Origin: Candidatus Galligastranaerophilus intestinavium
Lineage (GTDB): Bacteria; Cyanobacteriota; Vampirovibrionia; Gastranaerophilales; Gastranaerophilaceae
DNA length: 48,238 nucleotides
Assembly: GCA_018716625.1 (NCBI GenBank)
Contig: DVJQ01000073.1
Span: forward strand, 1-48,238
Direction of reading: 5' to 3'
In this document: piece after piece, positions 24,673 to 33,133 of the stretch
How the letters are laid out: every line of letters begins with the position of its first letter
How positions within the stretch are numbered: the first letter of the stretch is position 1
Translations under genes and position numbers: made by a program
The notes under the pieces: model-generated
The model's input: only the letters and a program-made list of their open reading frames with translations
Database searches by the model: none
Told to the model about the DNA's origin: nothing

Positions 24673-25395
24673 TTAAAATACGTAAAAATTTGTTCTTAAA
24701 TTAAGCGACTGCGACTGCATATTATTATCCAAAATCGTAGCCCCCGCACCCATCCACACACTACTGTTTTTTATATATTTAGGTTTATAATCGATACCTA
24801 CCATAGGTTCGTATTTATTTAGTTTTTGACCGCTGATTTTATTTTTAAAAGAAATTGAAGCCCTCTCACCAAGCTTAATGCTCGGAGTGATAAAAGCCCC
24901 ACGTGAGGCTGATGTAATATTTGTAGTGTCATAAGTCGTTTCAAGTCCGCCCGTTAGGCTCAAATACTTGCCTCTAACAGTTGCACCGAGCTCCTGACGA
25001 AGGTTTTTGTTTAATGTATTTGAATCGTTATATTGTGTAGATTTAGAAGCAACCGAGAACTTTGAATTACCAAGCTTAACGTCTTCAGCCTGCGGCAACT
25101 CCAGTGTTTTTGAATAAGTTGAAACTTTCTTTATCTGATTAACTCTGTATGTTGGGCTAAAATCTGTCTGCAAAAGTATATCATCATCGGCATTTTCGTC
25201 TTTAATCTCTATAAAATCGCTCAAAAAAGGCTTTTGTTCCACAACCTCAACGCTGCCCTCAAGCGCCTCATCCGCCTCATCAATTGCAAACACAAAACGC
25301 TGCGGCTCGCTGTCTTGTTGTTCTTGTGCCTGCACTATTATCGGAGCTGCAAAAAAAAATAATATAAAAAATATGAAAAATTTTTTAAGATTCAT
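24673..25395 (-). CDS. Exported protein, probable outer-membrane beta-barrel
   Basis: A 240-residue protein with a signal peptide (hydrophobic FFIFFILFFFAAPIIVQA) and an acidic linker (about 25-90). The C-terminal half is made of alternating polar/hydrophobic strands (KYLSLTGGLETTYD, GERASISFKNKISG, SSVWMGAGATILD). It ends in NFYVF, the terminal aromatic expected of a Bam-assembled barrel. The strand count is too low for a large porin. It is immediately upstream of nagZ. No family is recognised. Confidence 0.6.
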   Translation of the reverse strand: MNLKKFFIFFILFFFAAPIIVQAQEQQDSEPQRFVFAIDEADEALEGSVEVVEQKPFLSDFIEIKDENADDDILLQTDFSPTYRVNQIKKVSTYSKTLELPQAEDVKLGNSKFSVASKSTQYNDSNTLNKNLRQELGATVRGKYLSLTGGLETTYDTTNITSASRGAFITPSIKLGERASISFKNKISGQKLNKYEPMVGIDYKPKYIKNSSVWMGAGATILDNNMQSQSLNLRTNFYVF

Positions 25396-25480
25396 ATCTT
25401 CTATATTATTACCCTTTCGGGCTATTTTTTCAAGTTTTTTGGAACAAAAGGGGGATAAGAATGTCTAAATGCATAAATAA

Positions 25481-25636
25481 CTATCGTCCAAAGGAATTAA
25501 GATGGTTTTTGGACAAATGTTCAAAATATGAATTAGCAAATTCTTCAGAACCAAAGTATTCAACAACAGCAGGTATAACAACCAAAAATAAATATACTAT
25601 CGCTGCAAAAAATACTAAACCGAATGCTTCAAACAT
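25481..25636 (-). CDS. 51-residue single-pass membrane protein
   Basis: Reading the minus strand from the ATG at 25636 gives 51 codons before TAG: a hydrophobic helix (FGLVFFAAIVYLFLVVIPAVV, split here as residues 5-25) and an amphipathic acidic/basic tail. AGGC/GCGAGG lies about six bases before the ATG. A 64-codon frame on the opposite strand also exists with a good ribosome-binding sequence but has low-complexity composition. The membrane helix favours the minus frame. Function unknown; it precedes the beta-barrel/nagZ unit. Confidence 0.55.
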   Translation of the reverse strand: MFEAFGLVFFAAIVYLFLVVIPAVVEYFGSEEFANSYFEHLSKNHLNSFGR

Positions 25637-25755
25637 TATTTGCCTCGCTTTCTAAACAACCTTTTTCTTATATTCCTTTAATCGACAGAAAAACATCGCA
25701 ACTTTATGATTTTGAAAGATATTGTAATAAAAATTAATAATGGGGATTTTTGAAT

Positions 25756-26073
25756 ATGTCTGAAATTAGCACTATAAAAAGACTTTTAATTAACATGCAC
25801 TGTTGCCGCTGCAAGAGTGAATTTGACGAAAACTCAATAAAAATAATGCGAAGCGAAAAAGGACTTCTTGTTTTTCAAGTAAAATGCGAACATTGCAAAA
25901 AATGCTTTGGTATGGCAACTTTGGGAATAGGCGCACAAGAGCTTGAAAATTCGCTTGAAATAAATGAAAAAGCAGCAGATGAAGGGCTTGAGCCGATAAA
26001 TTACGATGATGTGCTTGATGCGCACAATTTTTTTCAAAATTTGGATGAAAATTGGTCAAAATATATAAAATAA
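25756..26073 (+). CDS. Small zinc-ribbon protein
   Basis: About 105 residues from the ATG at 25756, nine bases after GGGGA (a TTG at 25750 is the alternative). Two cysteine pairs, CCRC near residue 14 and CEHC near 43, form a zinc ribbon. An acidic helical tail with NYDDVLDAHNFF follows. No DNA-binding or catalytic motif is seen. It ends three bases before the 3' end of the convergent RNase P RNA gene. Confidence 0.6.
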   Translation: MSEISTIKRLLINMHCCRCKSEFDENSIKIMRSEKGLLVFQVKCEHCKKCFGMATLGIGAQELENSLEINEKAADEGLEPINYDDVLDAHNFFQNLDENWSKYIK

Positions 26074-26075
26074 AA

Positions 26076-26545
26076 AGCGAAAAGCCTGCAATAAGCCGGA
26101 TTCCGTTTTTCAGACAATCATCTGTCTAATGCGTTTTTTTATGTAACTTTCACAAGGAAACGGGAAAAGGCACCCTTTTTACAAATTCAAACTTGCATCC
26201 GATTGGGGTTTACCATGCCTAAAATCTCACGATTTTAGCGGTGGGCTCTTACTCCGCCGTTGCACAATCGCTTAGTGTCAAGATTGCTGCTGCGGGTATT
26301 TCGGCAGTACTCACTTGCAATGGCAAGTTCGCTGCCTCAATTATCCTGAGTCGCTCATCTAAAGTTACACCTTGTGCACTTGCTAAAGCAAGCATACAAG
26401 GGCTTCACCAAGCATTCTACTTTTCTGTGGCACTGTCCTCACGCTCACGCGCACTTGAATTTCTCAAGCAACCTGCCTTTTTGGATGTCCGGACTTTCCT
26501 CACAAAGTTAAAAACTTTGCGCGATTGTCCGCCTGCTTTTCGCTT
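26076..26545 (-). ncRNA. rnpB: RNase P RNA (bacterial type A)
   Basis: On the minus strand the 5' end reads AAGCGAAAAGCAGGCGG and the 3' end GCAGGCTTTTCGCTT, closing the terminal P1 helix. The universally conserved GAGGAAAGTCCGGAC element and the GGACAGTGCCACAGAAA block are both present. About 470 nt. A TATAAT about ten bases upstream of the 5' end (GGTATAATATTTTTAAGCG) is the promoter -10. It processes tRNA 5' leaders. Divergent from tatD. Confidence 0.95.
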
Positions 26546-26590
26546 AAAAATATTATACCTTAAATGTTGGTTTTTTGGTATTATATAGCT

Positions 26591-27367
26591 ATGATAATAG
26601 ACACGCACGCACATCTTGACATGCTAAACGACCCAAAGCTTGCAATAGAGGAAGCTTTGAGCGTTGGTGTTAAAAAAATAATCATCCCCGGGGTTGAGCC
26701 TGATACATTCGAAAAAGTTTTAGATTTAGCGCACAAATACGAAAATGTTTATGCGCAATTAGGTGTTCATCCCAGCGAAGCGCAAAAGTTTAACGATGAC
26801 ATCGCAAAAAAAATAATTGAACTTGCGCAGGACAAAAAAGTCGTTGCAATAGGAGAAATAGGGCTTGATTACTACTGGGACAAAACTTTTGTAGATATAC
26901 AAAAAAGAGTTTTTAAAACACAAATTGAAATTGCAAACATGCTTAATTTGCCCATAGTTGTGCACGATAGAGAGGCTCACAAAGATACGTTTGATATTTT
27001 GGAGCAAATGGGAGCTAAAAAAGTCCTTATGCATTGTTTTTCAGGCTCTTTAGAGTTTGCTCTCGAGTGTATTAAAAAAGGTTGGTTTATTGCGCTTGGC
27101 GGCGTTGTAACTTTTAAAAACGCAAAAAAAGTCCGCGAAGTCGCGCTTAAAATACCTTTAGAAAATATAATGCTTGAAACAGATACCCCTTATCTAACCC
27201 CACACCCGCACAGAGGGGAGGAAAATGCGCCAAAATACATTATCTTCACCGCAAAGGAAATTGCAAACTTAAAAGACACAGCCCTAAGTGAAGTTGAGAA
27301 CATTACAAGCAAAAATGCAATAAAATTTTTCAGTTTAGAGGAGAGTCAAAGTGAGTCAACAGTATAA
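26591..27367 (+). CDS. tatD: TatD-family metal-dependent DNase
   Basis: The true start is the ATG at 26591 (MIIDTHAHLDM); an upstream TTG/ATG extension adds unconserved residues. The 258 residues show the TatD metal ligands: HAH near the N-terminus, GEIGLDYYWD, VVHDREAH, MHCFSGS and LETDTPYLTP. The family acts as 3'-5' exonuclease in DNA repair. The next gene starts inside its 3' end. TATTAT lies about 12 bases before the ATG, so the mRNA leader is very short. Confidence 0.94.
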   Translation: MIIDTHAHLDMLNDPKLAIEEALSVGVKKIIIPGVEPDTFEKVLDLAHKYENVYAQLGVHPSEAQKFNDDIAKKIIELAQDKKVVAIGEIGLDYYWDKTFVDIQKRVFKTQIEIANMLNLPIVVHDREAHKDTFDILEQMGAKKVLMHCFSGSLEFALECIKKGWFIALGGVVTFKNAKKVREVALKIPLENIMLETDTPYLTPHPHRGEENAPKYIIFTAKEIANLKDTALSEVENITSKNAIKFFSLEESQSESTV

Positions 27368-27599
27368 TTCAAATATAAAAGTTAAAACAGCAGTACTTGT
27401 GTTTTTAAAAAACCTTGCAGCACCGCTTGTTTTATATTTTGATAATCCGCATGAAATATATGAGGAGATAAAAGAAGTTATAAATACGCCATCAAACAAA
27501 GTTTTTGAATTTTTACCAAACGGACCGATTAAAAAAGTTTGCGTAAGCGCCTCTCAAATTTCATCCGTTGCAATTCAGGAAGAACAGTATTTTGCATAA
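27351..27599 (+). CDS. Conserved-looking small protein of unknown function (82 aa)
   Basis: The GTG start at 27351 follows GAGGAGAG at good spacing and overlaps tatD by 17 bases; the stop overlaps the tlyA ATG (TAATG). This tight coupling on both sides supports expression. The protein appears mostly beta (TAVLVFLKNLAAPLVLYF, then KVFEFLPNGPIKKVCVSA) with no signal or membrane segment. Family not recognised. Confidence 0.65.
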   Translation: MSQQYNSNIKVKTAVLVFLKNLAAPLVLYFDNPHEIYEEIKEVINTPSNKVFEFLPNGPIKKVCVSASQISSVAIQEEQYFA

Positions 27600-28378
27600 T
27601 GAAAAAGCGTCTTGATTTAATACTTTTTGAAAAAGGATTTTTTGAAACCAAAAACGCTGCAAGCAGTGCAATTTTAGCGGGAAACGTTAAAATTGACGAC
27701 ACGCCCGTTACAAAGGCAGGGCAGCTTTTTGACGAAGAAAAACTTTTTAATAAAGAAAAACCGCATAAAATTGAAATTAAAACCCTGCCCTATGTTTCTC
27801 GAGGCGGCTTAAAGCTAAAGGGGGCAATTGATTATTTTAAAATAAATTTAAAAGATAAAGTTTGCATTGATATGGGCTCATCAACAGGCGGATTTTGTGA
27901 TTGTATGCTGCAAGAGGGGGCAAAAAAGGTCTTTGCCGTTGATTGCGGAACAAATCAACTCGCATGGAAACTAAGATGTGACAAAAGAATTGTTTCAAAA
28001 GAAAATGTAAACATAAAGACCTGTAAGTTTGAGGATATTTTTGGCGAAAACTACAGCGGGGAGCTGCCGGAGTTTTTGAGCATGGATTTGTCATTTATTT
28101 CAATTAAAAAAGTGCTTGAAAACTGCAAAAATTTTATTTGCGAAAATGCGCAACTTGTCATACTTATAAAGCCGCAATTTGAGGCGCAAAGAGAGGAAAT
28201 TGCAAAAGGCGGAATAGTAAAAGATAAAAAAGTGCACGAAAAAATTATTAACGACATAAAAGAATTTTGCAGCAATTTAAACCTTGAAACGCAAGGAGTA
28301 ATCGAAAGCCCTATAAAAGGTGCAAAACAGGGGAATACGGAGTATTTAATTTACCTTAAAAGAAAGGAAAACCAATGA
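27599..28378 (+). CDS. tlyA: TlyA-type rRNA 2'-O-methyltransferase
   Basis: S4 RNA-binding domain ([14 protein letters not shown] to about 60) fused to an FtsJ/RrmJ-like methyltransferase. Motif I is [15 protein letters not shown], followed by the [13 protein letters not shown] segment, then [11 protein letters not shown] and [11 protein letters not shown]. TlyA methylates ribose of 16S and/or 23S rRNA and is often annotated as haemolysin. The start at 27599 overlaps the preceding stop; a longer frame from 27539 is rejected. ATGA overlap with the following gene. Confidence 0.92.
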   Translation: MKKRLDLILFEKGFFETKNAASSAILAGNVKIDDTPVTKAGQLFDEEKLFNKEKPHKIEIKTLPYVSRGGLKLKGAIDYFKINLKDKVCIDMGSSTGGFCDCMLQEGAKKVFAVDCGTNQLAWKLRCDKRIVSKENVNIKTCKFEDIFGENYSGELPEFLSMDLSFISIKKVLENCKNFICENAQLVILIKPQFEAQREEIAKGGIVKDKKVHEKIINDIKEFCSNLNLETQGVIESPIKGAKQGNTEYLIYLKRKENQ

Positions 28379-29640
28379 GTTTAAGCATTGTTGACAAATT
28401 AAACGCATTATCGGTCGAAATGGAATCACTTTTGGACTTTATAGCCTCCAACAGCAAGCTGGGAGAAGATTTTGAGGCATATGTAGAGGAAAACAAACTA
28501 AATATTGAAAAACAATCTCAGCTGAACATTGCGCTCATTGAATATCTGCTTGACGGTAAAATGCAAGATAACACAAGGGTTTTAGATTACTATGCGCAAA
28601 GCGGCGCGCAAAAAAACGCCAATGTAACAAAAGCCTTTAAAGAGAGCATTACATCCGTTTTTGAGATAAAAAAAGTCTTAAAAAACGCGTATGAAACATA
28701 CTCACTTACTTGCGAAAAAGATTTTTGCCTTATACCGCTTGTTAAAATGGTTAATTTAAGGGGCATATCGCGCGGTGACTATATTCGCGCAAGAGTGATA
28801 GAGTTTGAAGGAGAATTTTATCTGCTTGAGATTTACGATGTCATCTCCTCGCTTAACCTCTACAGAGCAGCCTCAGAAGCCATAAAGTGCCTCATTTCAA
28901 ATTCTAAATGTGCGACATTTAAAAATGAAGAAAAAAATCAAAAAATAAAAAAATCTCTTGAGGATTTTAAAAACAATTGGGAAAAAACTTTTAAAGAGTC
29001 TAAAATGGGCGTTATTACAACAAATAAACTTGCGGATAATCTGATAAATGCCCTAAATGAGGGAGAATTCAAGCAAGACTACATCCAAACTCCGCAAGAG
29101 TACAAGTTTTTCGACATTAAAGAATTTGGCGAAAGTGAGGACTTTATTCAAAATGCAATAGGCGGTTTTTCAAATCACAAATGCTTATACGATGTCGGTT
29201 TGTATTTTGACGAACTTGAAGGACTTTATGTAATACCGTTTTTGGGCACTTTTTATAAAATATTTGAAACATTTGAAAATTCAAATTTTAAAATCGAAGG
29301 TGCAAAAGAATGTATAAGAGAGTTTTTAAAAAGCGATAAAGTTTCTTTTGGTGCAATAGCAACTGCGGCAAAAAAATATGAGAATTTTTTGGATGTAATA
29401 AATTTTGCCCTTGAAACAGATTTCAAATCTACATCTGAAGTGCTTGAAAAATTCAAAGGCAAACAAGGCGAAAAATACAGTCCCACACAAGTTTTGTACA
29501 ATTCAAAAATATTTTCGGAAATTTTAGGCATAAAAGAGGAGGAAAACTCCCAACAAAAATATGAAAATGTCGGAAGAAACGACCCATGTCCCTGTGGCAG
29601 CGGGAAAAAATACAAAAAATGCTGCGGCGCAAATTCTTAA
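28375..29640 (+). CDS. SEC-C motif protein of unknown function
   Basis: 421 residues, mostly helical and acidic. The only recognisable domain is a C-terminal SEC-C zinc finger ([18 protein letters not shown], about 400-418), as in SecA and many uncharacterised proteins, where it binds zinc and phospholipid or partner proteins. The start overlaps the tlyA stop (ATGA), placing it last in the tatD operon. The body shows no enzymatic signature. Confidence 0.8.
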   Translation: MSLSIVDKLNALSVEMESLLDFIASNSKLGEDFEAYVEENKLNIEKQSQLNIALIEYLLDGKMQDNTRVLDYYAQSGAQKNANVTKAFKESITSVFEIKKVLKNAYETYSLTCEKDFCLIPLVKMVNLRGISRGDYIRARVIEFEGEFYLLEIYDVISSLNLYRAASEAIKCLISNSKCATFKNEEKNQKIKKSLEDFKNNWEKTFKESKMGVITTNKLADNLINALNEGEFKQDYIQTPQEYKFFDIKEFGESEDFIQNAIGGFSNHKCLYDVGLYFDELEGLYVIPFLGTFYKIFETFENSNFKIEGAKECIREFLKSDKVSFGAIATAAKKYENFLDVINFALETDFKSTSEVLEKFKGKQGEKYSPTQVLYNSKIFSEILGIKEEENSQQKYENVGRNDPCPCGSGKKYKKCCGANS

Positions 29641-29703
29641 AATATTTGCCTATTGTAAAATTTATATAGTAGAATAAAATTGTAAAAAACGGAGAAAAAT
29701 ATC

Positions 29704-30225
29704 ATGAGCGAAGAAAATAAAGAGAAAAAATGCCATAAAAAAATGCTTATAGCAGGGGTTATTGTTTCATTAATACTCTCAATTGCGGCAATGGGACTTT
29801 CTCTTGTTACATTTTTAGGTGCAAACGGTTATATACCATCACTTTCAATGGGTTCGGATTTACCTATTTCAAAAAAATACGACAGAGGTCGCTCTTTGGA
29901 TAAGGCAATGAAAAAAGATAAACCTGTTATAATCTGGTTTTATGTTGACTGGTGCGGTTATTGTCAAAAGTTTGCCCCTATATTTGACGAGCTTATAAAA
30001 AGCAAAGACGTAAAGAAAAAATACGCCGTTGCTTTTGTTAACTGTGACAATAAGGACAATCAAAAACTTATTCAGGAATACAATGTAACAGGCTTTCCTA
30101 CTGTTTTCTTGCTAAACCCTAAAACAGGTGAGAAAAAACAACTTGATAATTACAAATTCTTTATTCCCGCCGCAAAAGAAGAACTCGTGCGCGACTTAAA
30201 AGACTTTGTAAGACCAAAGGAATAA
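29704..30225 (+). CDS. Membrane-anchored thioredoxin-like protein
   Basis: A 173-residue protein: a cytoplasmic Lys-rich start, one membrane helix (about 15-40), then a periplasmic thioredoxin fold. The redox motif WCGYC is at 83-87 (IIWFYVDWCGYCQKF) and the cis-Pro is in TGFPTVFLL. It is probably a thiol-disulfide reductase or oxidase for envelope proteins. GGAGAAAAATATC precedes the ATG. It converges with the radical SAM gene, the two stops being one base apart. Confidence 0.85.
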   Translation: MSEENKEKKCHKKMLIAGVIVSLILSIAAMGLSLVTFLGANGYIPSLSMGSDLPISKKYDRGRSLDKAMKKDKPVIIWFYVDWCGYCQKFAPIFDELIKSKDVKKKYAVAFVNCDNKDNQKLIQEYNVTGFPTVFLLNPKTGEKKQLDNYKFFIPAAKEELVRDLKDFVRPKE

Positions 30226-30226
30226 A

Positions 30227-31117
30227 TTACATCCAGTCATTTACCTGATTTTTACTGAAATGTTTTATACATTTTGCACAGATGTTTGTGTCCAAAAATG
30301 TCCTTTTAGAATAATTTGACATATCAGAGCCTGACCTTGCGCGAAAATCATTTGATAGCGCAGGGCAGGAATATACGCCGTTTGCACTTAAAATGCGCGA
30401 GTTGTAACAGTCCAGTTTTTCAACATCAAAATCAAAACTCTCTATTGGCTCGCAGTTTGTATTTTTTTCAAAATAGGGCATAATTTTTAGGTTAATATTT
30501 TCAATTTCAAAATTATACTTTTTAAAAAGAGCATAAAAGCCTTCAAATAAGTCTTTTTGAGATTCCTGATAATAGTTGCAAACAGAAATAATCGGGTTAA
30601 ATTCATATTTTGCAAGATTTAAAATCGCACTCATAGCCTTTCTAAAACTGCCCCTGCCTCTTATCTCATCGTTTTTAAGCTCGTCAAAGTGATCTATACT
30701 TATCCTGTAAATTGTTTCAAAATTATTTTCATCGTCAATTTTTCTCAAAAAACGTGCCTTTTTATCATTTATCAAATACCCGTTTGACATAACGGTAACG
30801 TTTGAAAATTTTAAACACATTCTCAAAATGGTATTAAAATCAGGGTGCATAAGAGGCTCGCCCCCTGTTAAGTAGATGGAGCTTAATTTTTCACTCTTTG
30901 TTTGCAAAAGTGCCGCTTTTATTTTTTCAACAGGAATAAAGTCTTTTTCCTGTTTATAAGGATTTTTCTCGATGTAGCAGTGTTTACACTTTAAATTGCA
31001 TGCTTTATAACACAGCTCAAAAAACAAATTGTTCAACTCTTTCATCTCAACTTTTGGCGCAGCCATAAACATTTTTGCAAACATTTCACTTTGCACTTGA
31101 CCCTCAATATTTTGCAC
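30227..31117 (-). CDS. Radical SAM protein with C-terminal cysteine cluster
   Basis: 296 residues. The cluster motif CNLKCKHC (C40, C44, C47) is followed by YLTGGEPLMHP and the MSNGYLI strand, with a radical SAM barrel to about 230. The C-terminus carries further cysteines (YSCPAL, NICAKCIKH) reminiscent of a SPASM/twitch auxiliary cluster, so peptide or protein modification is possible. The GTG start at 31117 follows AGGAGA. No obvious substrate peptide adjoins; upstream is a 340-bp non-coding region with a candidate RNA. Confidence 0.8.
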   Translation of the reverse strand: MQNIEGQVQSEMFAKMFMAAPKVEMKELNNLFFELCYKACNLKCKHCYIEKNPYKQEKDFIPVEKIKAALLQTKSEKLSSIYLTGGEPLMHPDFNTILRMCLKFSNVTVMSNGYLINDKKARFLRKIDDENNFETIYRISIDHFDELKNDEIRGRGSFRKAMSAILNLAKYEFNPIISVCNYYQESQKDLFEGFYALFKKYNFEIENINLKIMPYFEKNTNCEPIESFDFDVEKLDCYNSRILSANGVYSCPALSNDFRARSGSDMSNYSKRTFLDTNICAKCIKHFSKNQVNDWM

Positions 31118-31213
31118 GTTTTTCTCCTTTTTAACTCAATCCTTTGCAATCGTTAATTTAATATTAGTTTTTAAATCAAAAATGAAAATTACCCGACTGA
31201 GCATGATTTAACA

Positions 31214-31245
31214 CAAAATAAAAACCCTTCCTTTTTTAGGAAGGG
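31214..31245 (-). terminator. Strong intrinsic terminator of the candidate repetitive RNA
   Basis: On the minus strand CCCTTCC-TAAAAAA-GGAAGGG is followed by TTTTTATTTT. It lies upstream of the radical SAM gene and does not directly follow an ORF, implying a separate non-coding transcript or a long 3' untranslated region of the exonuclease gene. Confidence 0.8.
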
Positions 31246-31405
31246 CAAACTTGGTTTTTTAATCCTCAAGTTCTTGTGTGGTGTGTTCTCTCTTATCTCT
31301 TCTCGTGTGTGTGGTAGTAGAAATGTGTTCTCTCGTTTGTGTGGTGGTTTTTATTTTCTCTCTTTATCTCTCGTACTTATATAAAAAAATACATGCAAAA
31401 AATAT
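31225..31405 (-). ncRNA. Candidate repetitive small RNA (GAGAGA/CCACACA modules)
   Basis: The minus strand of this gap has no ORF but clear repeated blocks: ACGAGAGATAAAGAGAGAA, ACCACCACACAAACGAGAG and ACCACACACACGAGAAGAG. It also has further GAGAGAACACACC and a final CCACACAAGAACTTG. Thus three ACGAGA starts alternate with three CCACACA tracts. An AACTTG/CAAGTT hairpin and the terminator at 31214-31245 follow. Upstream, TTGTAA, a 16-base spacer and TAGTAT could serve as promoter. No known RNA family is recognised. Confidence 0.5.
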
Positions 31406-31437
31406 TGCCTTTTTATATACTAAATAGACAATATTTA

Positions 31438-31455
31438 TTTACAATTCTTAACATT
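31438..31455. promoter_or_regulatory. HLR1-like direct repeat at the exonuclease 3' end
   Basis: TTTACA-ATTC-TTAACA (plus strand) differs by one base from the motifs upstream of ileS and pyrF. It overlaps the candidate -35 of the repetitive RNA on the minus strand, a position where such sites repress in cyanobacteria. Confidence 0.35.
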
Positions 31456-31460
31456 AAAAG

Positions 31461-32384
31461 CTAAGATGCACTGTTATCAGGCTTTTTCACCGACAAAGTT
31501 TTATTCTCGCTTATTGCAATTCTTGCAGATTTAATCTTATCCTTTGTTTCTTCATCCAAGGCATTACCCATAACAAGCCTGTCCACAAAGGCATTATTAA
31601 GCCTTACTGCCTTTGGCAGCGCACCTATTTCATCTAAAATATCTTTAATTTGTAAAAAATCATAAGAGAAAGTTTTTTTGGAATTGTAAGAGAGAGTCTC
31701 GCCAGAATTTGCGACAATGTCCTTGCCGCCTTTTTCAAAATATATTCTAAAAATTGACCTTAAATCCTGAATTTCAGACTGCATGACGCTTATTGCATTT
31801 TGGAGTCTTAAATATCTCTCAAAAAGATAATCGGCATTTTGAATTTGTGAGAGCTGCCAGTCATATTTTTGGAAATACATTTCTTTTAATTTCGGGTAAC
31901 ACTGTGCAAGCCCCATAGCATCAGCCATAGCGCGATGTCTTGTAGAAAAATCAACTCTAAATGTGTTCATAAGGCTCTCTAAACCGCATGACTCCATTTG
32001 CGGATAGACTTCTTTAAACATCATTTGAGTATCAACATAGCGATTTTCAAGCGGTTTATCATACAGCCTTTTTGATGTGCGATTTAAGAAACTAAAATCA
32101 AAAATAGCATTGTGTGCAACAATTACCCCATCCCCGATGAATTCAAAAATCTTGGGGAAAATTTCTTCCTCCTCAGGTGCGTCAATGAGCGTTTCTTCAC
32201 TTATACCATGTATTGCCTGAGATGATTTTCTAATGTGCTGATGGGGATTAACAAGAGTTTCAAAACTCTCTGTTATAACGCCGTCAACAAGCTTAACACC
32301 CGCAAACTCTATTATTTTCTCTCTTGTATAATCAAGACCCGTTGTTTCAACATCAACTACTATTTCAACCAGATTTTCAGCCAT
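31461..32384 (-). CDS. DEDDh 3'-5' exonuclease (DNA polymerase III epsilon-like)
   Basis: The N-terminal 170 residues form an exonuclease domain: Exo I VDVETTG (D11, E13), HGISEETL, Exo II VAHNAIFDFSFL and Exo III HRAMADAMG. The C-terminal 130 residues are helical and of unknown role, unlike compact DnaQ (about 240 aa); they may bind a partner. It could be the proofreading subunit or a repair exonuclease. It lies downstream of the mlaD-like gene. Confidence 0.85.
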   Translation of the reverse strand: MAENLVEIVVDVETTGLDYTREKIIEFAGVKLVDGVITESFETLVNPHQHIRKSSQAIHGISEETLIDAPEEEEIFPKIFEFIGDGVIVAHNAIFDFSFLNRTSKRLYDKPLENRYVDTQMMFKEVYPQMESCGLESLMNTFRVDFSTRHRAMADAMGLAQCYPKLKEMYFQKYDWQLSQIQNADYLFERYLRLQNAISVMQSEIQDLRSIFRIYFEKGGKDIVANSGETLSYNSKKTFSYDFLQIKDILDEIGALPKAVRLNNAFVDRLVMGNALDEETKDKIKSARIAISENKTLSVKKPDNSAS

Positions 32385-32428
32385 TAGTTTTTTTAAATCT
32401 CCATTTGCAAAGAATATATCACAAAAAA

Positions 32429-33133
32429 TTATTTTTTTAAATAAGAGCCTATTTTTTTAGTATTACTGTTAATTTTATCAAGGGTTTTCTCAAGTTTTTT
32501 TTCACTTTCAATGACATTTTCGACTTTTTTGTTAAACTCGTCATGTCTTGAATTTCCTTCATTTATTGTCTTATCTGCATTTTTAAGAACAGGAGAGGCA
32601 TCATCTATTGCGCTGAAAACCTTTAAAATTGTGTCTTGATTAATTGCGTCAACAAAATCTTTAAGCGAGGCAAAAGCTTTTCCTATATATGCATATTCAT
32701 CCATTACATCTGTCAGTCTGAGAGTGTCTTTTGTAATAATACCGATGTCCGAAAGATTGCTCTTTGGCGGCATAATCTCTATCGATTTTGAACCTGCAAT
32801 TCCGCTAAACTCAACTGAGGCAACAGAACCCGAGGGAATTTTTACACCTTTTTTTGTTATAATAATTTGCACCTCAATTGAATCCTTGTGATACTTTAGC
32901 TCTCTTACATGCCCGCAAACAAGCCCCATAAACCTGATGGGAGAGCCTTTTATAAGACCGTCAGTATCCCTGAATGTGATTGTATACAAATTTGGTTTTA
33001 TAAATTTGTAATAAAAAAATGTATATGTAGCACCAAAAAACAAACTAAGCACAATAATCCATATAACTATTTCGATAAAAACCGCATTATTCAGCTTTTT
33101 TTTGAGCTGCTGCCACTTTTCTTTCTTTTTCAA
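32429..33133 (-). CDS. MlaD/MCE-domain lipid transport protein
   Basis: One N-terminal membrane helix (VFIEIVIWIIVLSLFFGATY) is followed by an MCE domain (TITFRDTDGLIKGSPIRFMGL, then VKIPSGSVASVEFSGIAGSKSIEI). A C-terminal helical coil follows. Such periplasmic lipid-binding subunits work with MlaE/MlaF, which are not in the window. The start is uncertain. A TTG at 33133 follows GGAG and overlaps the cobO stop (TTGA), giving 234 residues. An ATG at 33172 would add 13 residues and overlap cobO by 43 bases. Confidence 0.85.
   Translation of the reverse strand: MKKKEKWQQLKKKLNNAVFIEIVIWIIVLSLFFGATYTFFYYKFIKPNLYTITFRDTDGLIKGSPIRFMGLVCGHVRELKYHKDSIEVQIIITKKGVKIPSGSVASVEFSGIAGSKSIEIMPPKSNLSDIGIITKDTLRLTDVMDEYAYIGKAFASLKDFVDAINQDTILKVFSAIDDASPVLKNADKTINEGNSRHDEFNKKVENVIESEKKLEKTLDKINSNTKKIGSYLKK

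Noticed and set aside
25461-25655. 64-codon plus-strand frame with GGGGGATAAGA before its ATG
   Set aside because: Composition is low-complexity Asn/Thr/Lys without structure, and it lies over a minus-strand frame with a clear transmembrane helix and its own ribosome-binding site.
26241-26588. Open frames on both strands
   Set aside because: They lie within the RNase P RNA gene, whose conserved blocks and terminal helix explain the sequence.
27539-27598. Extended tlyA start
   Set aside because: The extra residues overlap the upstream gene out of frame, and the S4 domain begins at the ATG at 27599.
31261-31380. CT/GT-rich repeats as a simple microsatellite or CRISPR
   Set aside because: Units are irregular in length and combine two motif types with a terminator; there is no constant repeat with unique spacers. 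Kept as a candidate RNA instead.
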